Part shown: positions 22,425 to 30,316 of the stretch, piece by piece | Layout: the number at the start of each line of letters is the position of its first letter | How positions within the stretch are numbered: position 1 is the first letter of the stretch | From: a virus | Virus record (IMG/VR): IMGVR_UViG_3300025853_000273 | Span: 1-36,404 of that record | DNA: 36,404 nucleotides | Direction: 5' to 3' (one strand) | The notes under the pieces: generated by a model | Database searches by the model: none | Told to the model about the DNA's origin: nothing | Seen by the model: the letters and a program-made list of their open reading frames with translations, nothing else | Position numbers and translations under genes: made by a program

Positions 22425-23371
22425 TGCCCAATTATCAAGGTGTATGGAACCTCTCCACGCAGTATCAGAATGCTAGTGGTTGGCCTCTTCCGCCTTTGGG
22501 CGGCGATGCCGCATACTTTCAACGAACACAAGCTACTACGAATGCCATGCAGTATGTATTTATTTCCACAACGGGAAATACAAGTGTTTTTGGAAACCTA
22601 ACATATAATTCTTATGGTAGCGCAGGGTGTGGTTCTGCGACAAGAGGAATAATACGACACGGAAACACTCAAAATACAAGCTACAAGTATATTGAATATT
22701 TCACTCTATCCATACTAGGGTCAAATGGCGCAAACTTCGGTGACGCTACTGTTGCTATTCGTGAAATGGGGGCTTTAAGCAACAGCACAAGAGCGGTTTT
22801 TGGGGGCGGTACTGAGCCAAGCCCTACAAACGTAATGGACTACATTACAATAGCCACAACCGGAAACGCAACGGATTATGGGGATTTATGGGGAACTGTA
22901 GACGGCGTATCGGGTACAGCTTCTTCGACAAGAGGGTTGTTTGCTGGTGGGCGAATCGTAAACACAAAGCAGAATGTGATAAATTACATTACTATAGCAT
23001 CTACAGGAAACAGTACGGACTTTGGTGATCTAACTTTATCAAGATATGGTGTTGGCGCTTTATGTAATGGAACGAGAGCCGTTTTTGGTGGTGGAGCAAT
23101 AGATTCTGGTTTGACCGCTAATAATACAATAGATTATGTGACGATTGCCTCAACAGGTAATGCTTCCAATTTTGGTGATTTAACCGTAGCACGATATTCA
23201 ACATCAGGTACGTGCAATGCTACAAGAGGATTGTTTGCTGGCGGCTGGGGCAGCAATGTAATAGACTATATCACAATTGCGTCCGTAGGAAACGCTACTG
23301 ATTTTGGTGACTTGACTTCTAATGTTTTTTCTAATGCCGCTACTTCAGGTTCTCACGGAGGACTTTCATAA
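22424..23371 (+). CDS. Kelch-like repeat fibre protein, paralogue 2
   Basis: The 315-residue product consists of a short N-terminus (YQGVWNLSTQYQNASGWPLP) and six repeats of about 48 residues. Each has the form YITIASTGNATDFGDL followed by a TRGVFGGG-type strand, with the FG/YG core near residues 56, 105, 152, 200, 250 and 294. It ends with SGSHGGLS. The repeats look like blades of a beta-propeller. The start overlaps the preceding stop (TAATG), and both junctions share GGAGGACTT. It appears to have arisen by duplication with its neighbours. Probably an exposed fibre tip or adhesin; ligand unknown. Confidence 0.78.
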   Translation: MPNYQGVWNLSTQYQNASGWPLPPLGGDAAYFQRTQATTNAMQYVFISTTGNTSVFGNLTYNSYGSAGCGSATRGIIRHGNTQNTSYKYIEYFTLSILGSNGANFGDATVAIREMGALSNSTRAVFGGGTEPSPTNVMDYITIATTGNATDYGDLWGTVDGVSGTASSTRGLFAGGRIVNTKQNVINYITIASTGNSTDFGDLTLSRYGVGALCNGTRAVFGGGAIDSGLTANNTIDYVTIASTGNASNFGDLTVARYSTSGTCNATRGLFAGGWGSNVIDYITIASVGNATDFGDLTSNVFSNAATSGSHGGLS

Positions 23372-24408
23372 TGCCTAAACGTTACCAAGGAAACATTATT
23401 ACCGATACTCCGACTGATCCTGATGGAAATTATGAGAACAGCGTAGCAAGCGGCGTGTGGTCACTAGGGGAAGCATTAGCCTTTGGTAAGCAAGGACTTT
23501 GGCCCACAGCGGGTAATGCCGCGCCGAAAGCCTTATTTATGGGAGGAGAATACTCTGGCGGCATACGAGTAAATACTGTTGACTCTATAGATATAACAAC
23601 TCTTGGCAATGCAACAGATTTCGGAGACTTACTAAGTATTGGTTCGTTTGCTGCTTGCAATATTGCATCTTCTACGCGTGGCATAAATTATGGCGGTGGT
23701 CAAAACGGCACTAACGTAATTCAGTATTTCACAATAGCAACTGCGGGTAACGCTACAGACTTTGGTGATGCCACTCAAAACATAAATGAAAACGCAGGCA
23801 TTAGTAATGAAACACGAGGCATATCAGCTTGTGAGGGTACTTCAAACCGCATTGAGTATATAACAATAGCTTCTACGGGAAATGCGACAACCTTTGGTAA
23901 TGATTTGACATTGTACCGCGTTAGGCTTGCAGGGGCTAGTAGTTCAACAAGAGGTTTAATTGCAGGGGGATTTGGTCAGTCACAATACAGGAACCAAATA
24001 GCTTACATCACAATAGCAACTACAGGTAATGCTACAGATTTTGGGGATTTAGCTTATGCACGTTCTGATTTAAATGGCATGTCTACTGATACAAGAGCTG
24101 TGTTTTCAGGCGGTTACAACGGCAGTTATCAGAGCTATATGGATTATGTGACAATAGCTTCAACAGGTAATGCGACAGGATTTGGTAATCTTTCTGACTA
24201 TTACTCTAGTTGGGGCTGTACTTCTGGGGGTACAAGAGGCGTGGCAGCGGGGCCAAGTAAGGCACCTACTGGGGAGTCTCCTCTTAATACAACTATAATT
24301 GATTACATCACAATCCCGACCGCTGGCAACGCGGCTGACTTTGGGGATTTGACGGTTTCACGAACAAGAGTAGCTGCATGCTCAAATTCACATGGTGGTT
24401 TACAATAG
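23371..24408 (+). CDS. Kelch-like repeat fibre protein, paralogue 3
   Basis: The 345-residue product has an N-terminal module KRYQGNIITDTPTDPDGN and ASGVWSLGEALAFGKQGLWP (to about 48), then six repeats of the same type as the two preceding genes, with cores LGNATDFGDL, AGNATDFGDA, TGNATTFGND, TGNATDFGDL, TGNATGFGNL and AGNAADFGDL. It ends NSHGGLQ, like paralogue 1. The TAATG overlap couples it to paralogue 2. The N-terminal module differs from paralogue 2, so the three proteins may attach differently but present the same kind of head. Receptor-binding is inferred. Confidence 0.78.
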   Translation: MPKRYQGNIITDTPTDPDGNYENSVASGVWSLGEALAFGKQGLWPTAGNAAPKALFMGGEYSGGIRVNTVDSIDITTLGNATDFGDLLSIGSFAACNIASSTRGINYGGGQNGTNVIQYFTIATAGNATDFGDATQNINENAGISNETRGISACEGTSNRIEYITIASTGNATTFGNDLTLYRVRLAGASSSTRGLIAGGFGQSQYRNQIAYITIATTGNATDFGDLAYARSDLNGMSTDTRAVFSGGYNGSYQSYMDYVTIASTGNATGFGNLSDYYSSWGCTSGGTRGVAAGPSKAPTGESPLNTTIIDYITIPTAGNAADFGDLTVSRTRVAACSNSHGGLQ

Positions 24409-24413
24409 GGAGA

Positions 24414-25301
24414 ATGAAATTGCCAAAAGACACAAATAGTTCAATTGCACTAACTACACCAGACATCAATATTCAGCTTCCACAAGCAAAGCCTGAATAT
24501 AAGTCTATGCTGGCTAACATTGCCGACAAAGCCCCTGCGATCGCACAGGCATCTAGTAACTTCTACAAGTCACACTCACAGATGATGTCGGTGACGCTCG
24601 ACGTTACGGCAATCACGCCGATCCGTTCTGTTAAGCACAGCCTCGCAGAGATTGAAAAGACTAAGTCGGCTTTGCAAGAGGGCTACTTCCGAATGAAGAA
24701 GGAAGAGGTCAAGCTCAAGAAGCTAGAGCGTAAGCTGGAAGAAGAAACAGACGATCTTGAGCGCGAGATGCTTGAGATTAAGATCAATGAAAAGCAGGCG
24801 CAAGCGGCGTCTTCTCGTGGCTACGTTGAAGCGGCAGTCCGCAAGCTAAACTTCTTTACCAATCAGTATGAAAACCTGATGAAGAAGATCGGCAAGGATG
24901 AGCTTACTGAGGCTGATTATGAGCTTGAGGAAGTTAAATATCACATTATGACCTGTATGAAGCAGGCACTAAACGCAGCGCGTAGTCGCAATGGTATGAT
25001 TGACGAAGGAAATCTAATCTATGTGTTTGACTTGGGGATCAACGCAGCGCAGGCACAAGCAGAAGTTTATTCTTACCTGCAATGGGAAAACGAAATAATC
25101 AAGCAAGGTAAGGCACCAGAGCATCACCACACGGTTCAGTGGCTAGAGGCGTGTGCAGAAAAGTGGGCGCATTGTCCTGCGGCCTTTGCAAATAGCCGTG
25201 GATTTGATATCTTTGATCCAACGTCTTTGACGAACACCCCTCAACTAGAGGATAATTCAGATGCCGCTCCAGAAGCTACAGTTCCAACCGGGGATAAATA
25301 G
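24414..25301 (+). CDS. Coiled-coil protein, unknown
   Basis: The 295-residue product has a mixed N-terminus, a strong charged coiled coil (about 75-135 of this start, with KKEEVKLKKLERKLEEETDD), and a helical C-terminal half including NQYENLMKKIGKDELTEADY and LQWENEIIKQGKAPEHHHTV. It lies between fibre and nozzle-like genes, so a tail or assembly function is likely, but I recognise no family. The start is uncertain: 24414 follows GGGAGA very closely, TTG at 24420 has better spacing, and an ATG at 24378 lies inside the previous gene. The end overlaps the next gene by 41 bases, the largest overlap in the window. Confidence 0.7.
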   Translation: MKLPKDTNSSIALTTPDINIQLPQAKPEYKSMLANIADKAPAIAQASSNFYKSHSQMMSVTLDVTAITPIRSVKHSLAEIEKTKSALQEGYFRMKKEEVKLKKLERKLEEETDDLEREMLEIKINEKQAQAASSRGYVEAAVRKLNFFTNQYENLMKKIGKDELTEADYELEEVKYHIMTCMKQALNAARSRNGMIDEGNLIYVFDLGINAAQAQAEVYSYLQWENEIIKQGKAPEHHHTVQWLEACAEKWAHCPAAFANSRGFDIFDPTSLTNTPQLEDNSDAAPEATVPTGDK

Positions 25302-27492
25302 AGAGTCTACCTCATACAGCAATGAGGGCGGCTGGTACGACTGTGACAAAGTTCGCTTTCGTATGGGATACCCTGAAAAGATAGGTGGCTGGACAAAGAT
25401 AGGTAACAACTCTTTTTTGGGTTCTTGTCGTGCGCTGCATTCGTGGCGCACTATTGCTTTGGACAATTATCTTGGGCTTGGCACAAGCGACAAATATTAT
25501 ATTGAAAGCGGTCAAGGTTATTATGACATCACCCCTATACGTTTGAATGCACCGCCCAATGAGAACATTGAAGTAACCCCGTCAGGTGTAGCGGCTTCAG
25601 GTGGTGTGGGAGACATTACTGCTAACACTGATATTGGAATTATTACAGACCCACCTTCAGGCACAGGTCAGGTCGGTCAGGTTTCTGTAAACACTGACGG
25701 CGCAGATGTTATGGTGGTTGTACCAGCAAGCGATAGCTTGTCAGCCACTGGGTTAGTTGGCTCAGTAACAATAGGTGGCAATCTTGACACATCTGTGACA
25801 CTGACAGGCGTTGAGGCGAGTGCAGGTGTTACAGCCCCCGCGACAGTATCCGTAAGTGAAGGTGTTCCAATTATCACTTTTGCTGCTGTTGATGGATCAT
25901 CTACGATTACAGTAACTCACTCTGAACATGGCGCAGTCACTGGAGACTTTGTTACCTTCACTAATGTTGAGAGCCTTGGCGGGAATATAACGGCGGATAT
26001 TCTCAACCAAGAGTATAAGATTGATGAGGTTTTGACTGGCGGTACTTACCAAATCACGGCAAGAGAAGTTAATTCTGTAGCTGATATTACTGTTGATGGC
26101 GTATATACACCTGTAGCAGTCACAGCAAATTCTTCTGACACAGGTGGTGACGGTGGTGATTATACGGTAGGTGATTATCAAATAAATGTGGGCTTAAACA
26201 CCTCTGTCTTTGGCAATGGTTGGGGCGCAGGTACTTGGTCTCGCGGTGCGTGGGACTCTGCTGCATCTATTGATGTGTTGACCGATACATTGAGACTTTG
26301 GTCTCACGATAACTTTGGTGAAGATTTACTCATTAACATTAATAATGGAAACATATATTACTGGGACGCATCTGCCGTTAATCCTCTTGAAACAAGAGCG
26401 ACAGCAATTAGCGATCTTACTGGGTCTATCGACGCACCTATTGTAGCAAACAAAGTTATTGTTTCGGATGTTGACAGACACGTAATTGCTTTTGGTGCAA
26501 ACCCATTAGGTAGCACGACACAAGACCCTCTGCTTATTCGCTTCTCTGATCAGGAAAACGTACTAGACTGGAGGCCGACTACCACAAATACAGCAGGTGA
26601 TTTGCTTGTGGGTTCTGGTTCTCGCATTGTAACAGCAGTAGAAACACGGCAGCAGATTATTGTTTTTACTGACGTATCTGTCCATACAATGCAGTATCTT
26701 GGGCCACCCTTTACATTTGGAATCAATATGATCTCTGAAAACGTAACGATAGCGAGTCCTAACTCTGCCATATCTATTGAAGACAATGTGTACTGGATGG
26801 GTAAGAACGAGTTTTATGTATACACGGGTGCGGTTCAAAAACTACCTTGTACTGTGAGAGATTATGTATTCAGTGATTACAACGAAGATCAGGCAGAAAA
26901 AATATTTGCAGGTTCAAATACTGCGTTCTCTGAGGTGTGGTGGTTCTACCCATCTGCGGACAGTGATACGGTAGACCGATACGTTGTTTTTAATTATCAA
27001 CAGAACATCTGGTATTACGGCACATTGGATCGGGGTGCTTGGATTGATCGTGGTGTTCAGGACTATCCGATTGCTGCGGGGGTAGACGGCTATTTATATT
27101 ATCAAGAGAATGGCTTTGATGATGGCAGCACGTCACCCTCCACAGCAATAACCGCACACATAGAATCTAGTCAGTTTGATTTAGGGGACGGTAATAACTT
27201 CTCATTTGTAAGCAGAATTATTCCCGACATAACCTTCAGAAGCTCTAGTGTTAACAATCCATCCGTTGTTTTTACAATGAAAGCGAGGAACTTTCCGGGC
27301 GGCGACTACCTTCAAGACGACGACAGCACAGTAACAAAAACTTCTTCCGTACCAGTAGAGCAGTTTACCAATCAGGCATATGTTAGATTGCGGGGTAGGT
27401 CGATGGCACTTCGTGTAGAGTCTACCGAAACGGGTGTTGCATGGAGACTGGGTTCTCCACGTATGGATGTCAGGCAGGATGGGCGTAGATAA
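25261..27492 (+). CDS. Tail nozzle/hub-like protein with repeat insertion
   Basis: The 743-residue product starts LQKLQFQPGINRESTSYSNE and GGWYDCDKVRFRMGYPEKIG, and ends FTNQAYVRLRGRSMALRVES with GVAWRLGSPRMDVRQDGRR. This pair of ends is familiar from marine podovirus tail proteins that I associate with P22 gp10-type hubs or SU10-type nozzles, whose body is a beta-propeller-like barrel closing the tail. The body has many beta strands (FSEVWWFYPSADSDTVDRYV, VVFNYQQNIWYYGTLDRGAW). At about 104-200 it carries an insertion of 22-residue-type repeats (SGVAASGGVGDIT, SATGLVGSVTI, TGVEASAGV) like those in the LamG-like protein. Ribosome site AGAGGAT lies inside the preceding gene. Confidence 0.7.
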   Translation: MPLQKLQFQPGINRESTSYSNEGGWYDCDKVRFRMGYPEKIGGWTKIGNNSFLGSCRALHSWRTIALDNYLGLGTSDKYYIESGQGYYDITPIRLNAPPNENIEVTPSGVAASGGVGDITANTDIGIITDPPSGTGQVGQVSVNTDGADVMVVVPASDSLSATGLVGSVTIGGNLDTSVTLTGVEASAGVTAPATVSVSEGVPIITFAAVDGSSTITVTHSEHGAVTGDFVTFTNVESLGGNITADILNQEYKIDEVLTGGTYQITAREVNSVADITVDGVYTPVAVTANSSDTGGDGGDYTVGDYQINVGLNTSVFGNGWGAGTWSRGAWDSAASIDVLTDTLRLWSHDNFGEDLLININNGNIYYWDASAVNPLETRATAISDLTGSIDAPIVANKVIVSDVDRHVIAFGANPLGSTTQDPLLIRFSDQENVLDWRPTTTNTAGDLLVGSGSRIVTAVETRQQIIVFTDVSVHTMQYLGPPFTFGINMISENVTIASPNSAISIEDNVYWMGKNEFYVYTGAVQKLPCTVRDYVFSDYNEDQAEKIFAGSNTAFSEVWWFYPSADSDTVDRYVVFNYQQNIWYYGTLDRGAWIDRGVQDYPIAAGVDGYLYYQENGFDDGSTSPSTAITAHIESSQFDLGDGNNFSFVSRIIPDITFRSSSVNNPSVVFTMKARNFPGGDYLQDDDSTVTKTSSVPVEQFTNQAYVRLRGRSMALRVESTETGVAWRLGSPRMDVRQDGRR

Positions 27493-27746
27493 TGGCAACC
27501 AGAGAAGCACCAGTCCCATACTTCCCAAATGCACCGCATGCGTATGATCATCGGTATATGACAGAAGTGGTGCGGGCATTCTCTTTGTACCTTGCTCAAG
27601 CGCAGAACCCCGGAACTGCTGTATTTAATACTCTTAATCTGTTAAACTTGCCAACATACGAAGATAACTCTGCCGCTATAGCTGGTGGCTTGTCAGTAAA
27701 TGACGTGTATAAAACTGCCACTGGCGAACTGAGGATAGTGATATGA
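27492..27746 (+). CDS. Small tail-associated protein, unknown
   Basis: The 84-residue product starts REAPVPYFPNAPHAYDHRYM and TEVVRAFSLYLAQAQNPGTA, then TLNLLNLPTYEDNSAAIAGG and LSVNDVYKTATGELRIVI. It overlaps the nozzle-like gene by one base (TAATG) and the next tiny gene by four (ATGA). I recall this short protein from other marine podovirus genomes, always after the same large tail gene, which suggests a partner of the nozzle. The C-terminal GELRIVI is a beta-hairpin type that also ends some fibre-attachment domains. Function unknown. Confidence 0.7.
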   Translation: MATREAPVPYFPNAPHAYDHRYMTEVVRAFSLYLAQAQNPGTAVFNTLNLLNLPTYEDNSAAIAGGLSVNDVYKTATGELRIVI

Positions 27747-27850
27747 CTGAGAAAAAAGTTATACCTTTGAAGAAGGAAACAAAGGAAGAAAGTAAAAGTG
27801 TTACGGTCTTTGCAACAGGGCCGAAGCCAGCAGGCGGGAGTACTTTGTAA
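27743..27850 (+). CDS. Very short gene, 35 residues
   Basis: The frame encodes 35 residues starting MTEKKVIPLKKETKEESKSV and ending KPAGGSTL. It starts inside the stop of the preceding gene (ATGA) and its own stop overlaps the next start (TAATG), so it is fitted exactly between two genes that otherwise would leave a gap of about 100 bases. It is Lys/Glu/Ser-rich, without membrane segment or Cys. The seamless overlaps on both sides are the main evidence that it is translated. Role unknown; it may act as a small assembly factor or simply as a coupling peptide. Confidence 0.65.
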   Translation: MTEKKVIPLKKETKEESKSVTVFATGPKPAGGSTL

Positions 27851-28731
27851 TGGGATTTTTAGATGACGTAAAAATGGGACTTGGGCTGAAAGAGAAAACC
27901 CAAGACTACAAGGATAGAACAGAAAAAACTAAGTCTATAAATAAAGCAATCTCTAGTGGGGATACCTCTGCGTTTAAAGACGACCCAGCTATGATGTCTC
28001 GTTATAAACGTGAATCCATGATGGACAGAATGGGTGGTGCAAGCGACAACTCTGGGATTAAATCTATTAGTGGCGGGAATACCCCTGCAGAAGAAGACAT
28101 GTCATCTATATATGATGAGAATCGTCGTCGCTACGAAGAGTTCATGAAGAATCAACAGCCACAACAGCCATCGGTAACACCAGAGATGCGTCAAGCTGCA
28201 CTACAAACCTTTGAATCTCAACAGGGTGCAGGTCAAGTTCCTTATTATATGGCAGCAGCGCGTAACCAGTATAATCCAAACATGAGTCCAGCATTCCAAT
28301 ACGCGGCACAGAACTATGATGTTCTTGGTGGATCGCAGCGTCTTGCCCCACGCCCTATGGAGATGATGAGCGTAGCAGAACGCGGTCAGATCAATGACAT
28401 GGCACAAGCTATGGCAGATCAAGAAGCGAAGCAACGACAGGCTGAAACTGATTACCAAGCTGGCATGGACATGGTTATGCGCGGCGGTATGGGTAAGGGT
28501 GGCCCTCGAACTGGCCCTCAGTTCCCAGAAAATAGAATGCCCGGCTATGGTGGCATGGGTACACCTCCTACAAATATGCCTCGTTTTGGGGGAAAAGGCG
28601 GTGGTGGGGTTGAGCCTCAGATTCCACCGATGAGACAACCACCAAGCAGACAACCAGTCATGCACGGTGGTAGACCTATACCATTTGCATCTATACTCGC
28701 TTCTAGATTTGGTGGATTTGGAGGTCAATAA
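27850..28731 (+). CDS. Unknown virion-associated protein, Gly/Met/Pro-rich end
   Basis: The 293-residue product has a charged N-terminal part (DDVKMGLGLKEKTQDYKDRT), a central helical part with YDENRRRYEEFMKNQQPQQP and TPEMRQAALQTFESQQGAGQ, and a low-complexity C-terminus rich in Gly, Met and Pro (from about 210, MVMRGGMGKGGPRTGPQFPE to the end). No membrane segment is seen. It lies between tail genes and the lysis cassette, where many podoviruses keep small virion or ejection proteins. Overlaps TAATG on both ends. I recognise no family. Confidence 0.65.
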   Translation: MGFLDDVKMGLGLKEKTQDYKDRTEKTKSINKAISSGDTSAFKDDPAMMSRYKRESMMDRMGGASDNSGIKSISGGNTPAEEDMSSIYDENRRRYEEFMKNQQPQQPSVTPEMRQAALQTFESQQGAGQVPYYMAAARNQYNPNMSPAFQYAAQNYDVLGGSQRLAPRPMEMMSVAERGQINDMAQAMADQEAKQRQAETDYQAGMDMVMRGGMGKGGPRTGPQFPENRMPGYGGMGTPPTNMPRFGGKGGGGVEPQIPPMRQPPSRQPVMHGGRPIPFASILASRFGGFGGQ

Positions 28732-28982
28732 TGGCACACACTATTCTTGATGACTGGAAAATACTGCCACGCCTCATGATGCTGGCTGTGACTGTCCTTA
28801 CCTATAAGGCGGTTCTTTGGTTTATGACACTGCCCGATCCCACAGTTGCTCAGTCAGGTTTGGTCAGCGTCTGCATGGGCGCACTCACTGGCTGTTTCGG
28901 CATCTGGATGGGTAAGGAAGCTAAGACGACTGTGACGCAAACACAGACAAGCTCTAAGGTGGAGTACGATGTGGACAAGTGA
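28731..28982 (+). CDS. Holin-like protein, two membrane segments
   Basis: The 83-residue product has hydrophobic segments at about 14-33 (LPRLMMLAVTVLTYKAVLWF) and about 44-62 (LVSVCMGALTGCFGIWMG), and a charged C-terminus with KTTVTQTQTSSKVEYDVDK. Two membrane helices, a short length, and a charged tail fit class II holins, which make pores in the inner membrane to time lysis. The gene heads a group that includes an endolysin about 1 kb downstream. It overlaps the preceding gene by one base. A second holin-like gene is at 29064. Confidence 0.7.
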   Translation: MAHTILDDWKILPRLMMLAVTVLTYKAVLWFMTLPDPTVAQSGLVSVCMGALTGCFGIWMGKEAKTTVTQTQTSSKVEYDVDK

Positions 28983-29067
28983 TGCCATAGTTACTCACTT
29001 GATAGTGAAGCTACTTGAGCTTGTCCTTGGCGTTGAGATGACCATGTATGGGAGTGTAATGGTATGA
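28969..29067 (+). CDS. Hidden 32-residue hydrophobic protein in lysis cassette
   Basis: The frame encodes 32 residues beginning MWTSDAIVTHLIVKLLELVL and ending MTMYGSVMV. The start lies 14 bases inside the holin-like gene, with the strong ribosome site AAGGTGGAG at proper spacing, and the stop overlaps the next start as ATGA. It fills the otherwise empty gap of 81 bases between two lysis genes. The peptide is hydrophobic with an amphipathic helix (one Lys and two Glu within a Leu/Val/Ile run), as in small membrane-active peptides. It could be an antiholin, pinholin-like or regulator of the holin, but this is only inference. Confidence 0.6.
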   Translation: MWTSDAIVTHLIVKLLELVLGVEMTMYGSVMV

Positions 29068-29456
29068 TCCAAGCATTGATAGGGCCGATAGCTGAACTGG
29101 CAGGTGGATGGCTGAAAGGCAAAGCAGATGCACAAGCGGCTGCAGCCAATCTCAAACTTGTAGAGGCGGAAGCGAAAGCGACCATAATGAAAAGTGCCGC
29201 TACGTCAGAAGCCGATTGGGAGCGTCTGATGGCACAGGGTTCGCAGAACTCGTGGAAAGACGAGTGGTTAACAATACTATTCAGCGTACCATTGATCTTA
29301 TGCTTCCTACCATTTGAATGGGCAGAACGTGCTGTCACGAATGGGTTTGCGGCACTAGAGTCTATGCCTGATTGGTATCAATACACGTTAGGTGTTATCG
29401 TGGCTGCATCTTTTGGTGTGCGGTCAGCAACTAAATTCTTTGGCGGGAAGAAGTAG
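29064..29456 (+). CDS. Holin-like protein of 3-segment type
   Basis: The 130-residue product starts with a hydrophobic/Gly segment (IQALIGPIAELAGGWLKG), then an Ala-rich charged helix (AQAAAANLKLVEAEAKATIM), then SEADWERLMAQGSQNSWKDE and two membrane segments: LTILFSVPLILCFLPFEWAE (about 72-91) and YTLGVIVAASFGVRSATKFF (about 107-126). This layout, with the DWERLMA and NSWKDEW pieces, matches what I know as the three-segment holin family related to gene-transfer-agent release. It is coupled to the hidden small gene before it (ATGA) and to the spanin-like gene after it. A second holin-like gene lies upstream, so one may be an antiholin. Confidence 0.72.
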   Translation: MIQALIGPIAELAGGWLKGKADAQAAAANLKLVEAEAKATIMKSAATSEADWERLMAQGSQNSWKDEWLTILFSVPLILCFLPFEWAERAVTNGFAALESMPDWYQYTLGVIVAASFGVRSATKFFGGKK

Positions 29457-29821
29457 TGGAAAACATTAAGCTGCCCATAACTATCATTGGAGTCATCATC
29501 TTGCAGATTGGTGGCTTTATTTGGTGGACTGCGCAGCAAGCAGCAACCATTGCTGATTTAGAGGAAACGGTAAACCAGCTTGGTTCTAAGATGGCTATTG
29601 AAGATAACGTCAATCTCAAGCGCGATGTTAAAGACGCATTTATGGAGATTGAGTATCTGTGGGATGAAACCGAAGAGATTTGGGAAGACCATGAAGGTTT
29701 GGCCCGTACAATTGGTGCAATTACCTCACTGCAGCAGCGTGTAGCGTTGCTTGAAAACGAACTTAAATACATCAATCGTGACCACGAGGGGATGTTGGAT
29801 ATGAAAGGGAGTATGAAATAA
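29456..29821 (+). CDS. Membrane-anchored coiled-coil protein, spanin-like
   Basis: The 121-residue product has one N-terminal membrane segment (about 5-25, LPITIIGVIILQIGGFIWW) and then a long coiled coil (TIADLEETVNQLGSKMAIED and LQQRVALLENELKYINRDHE). The form is that of an inner-membrane spanin, which spans the periplasm to join the outer membrane during the last stage of lysis. No lipoprotein gene (outer spanin) is seen embedded or next to it, so it may act alone or have another role. It starts with GTG inside the TAG stop of the holin-like gene (1-base overlap), and ends as TAATG with the endolysin gene. Confidence 0.65.
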   Translation: MENIKLPITIIGVIILQIGGFIWWTAQQAATIADLEETVNQLGSKMAIEDNVNLKRDVKDAFMEIEYLWDETEEIWEDHEGLARTIGAITSLQQRVALLENELKYINRDHEGMLDMKGSMK

Positions 29822-30303
29822 TGCCATACAAACTAGGAAACCGTAGCGTACAGAAGCTAGAGGGTGTCGATGAGCGCATGCAAGCAGTTGTTCGTGCGGC
29901 TATCGGTCAGTCGAAGCAAGACTTCTCTGTGATTTGTGGACTCAGAACCATCGAAGAGCAACGTGCATTGGTTGCTAAGGGTGCGTCAAAGACTATGAAG
30001 TCCAAGCACCTAGACGGTGTGGCAGTTGACCTAATGGCCTACGATGGATCAATGACCCCTGCAGGACGTTGGGAGTTAAATCTGTATGATGAGATAGCTG
30101 ATGCGATGAAGCGCGGGGCTGAAGAAGTTGGTGTTGGTGTATGTTGGGGCGCGGCTTGGGCTGTCGAAGGTCATGGGTATCCGTTCGATATTCGTGAGTG
30201 GGACGGCACAATGGAAGACGCGATGAATGCATATGTTGACCTACGTCGATCACAAGGTAAGCGTCCATTTATTGATGGGCCTCACTTTGAATTGATCGTT
30301 TAA
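29821..30303 (+). CDS. Endolysin, M15-type peptidase
   Basis: This enzyme cuts peptide cross-links of the cell wall. The 160-residue product shows the zinc peptidase pattern: SKHLDGVAVDL (61-71) supplies His63 and Asp70, and GPHFEL (153-158) supplies His155, the three expected zinc ligands. CGLRT (39-43) and CWGAAW (108-113) correspond to the family's typical neighbouring strands. The size equals a single catalytic domain such as L-alanyl-D-glutamate or D-Ala carboxypeptidase types; which bond it cuts is not clear. No signal peptide is seen, so release depends on the holin. It ends the lysis cassette; the next gene follows after 41 bases and the second palindrome copy. Confidence 0.88.
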   Translation: MPYKLGNRSVQKLEGVDERMQAVVRAAIGQSKQDFSVICGLRTIEEQRALVAKGASKTMKSKHLDGVAVDLMAYDGSMTPAGRWELNLYDEIADAMKRGAEEVGVGVCWGAAWAVEGHGYPFDIREWDGTMEDAMNAYVDLRRSQGKRPFIDGPHFELIV

Positions 30304-30316
30304 AGGATAAGTGCTA

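Noticed and set aside
20466-24408. Diversity-generating retroelement acting on the repeat fibres
   Set aside because: I find no reverse transcriptase gene and no obvious template/variable repeat pair in the window; a distant element cannot be excluded.
24378-24413. Upstream ATG for the coiled-coil protein
   Set aside because: It lies inside the preceding fibre gene and lacks a ribosome site; 24414 or TTG 24420 follow GGGAGA.
28201-28737. 178-residue minus-strand frame
   Set aside because: It is antisense to a plus-strand gene that has overlaps on both ends; the His/Ser/Leu-rich sequence is typical of a shadow frame.
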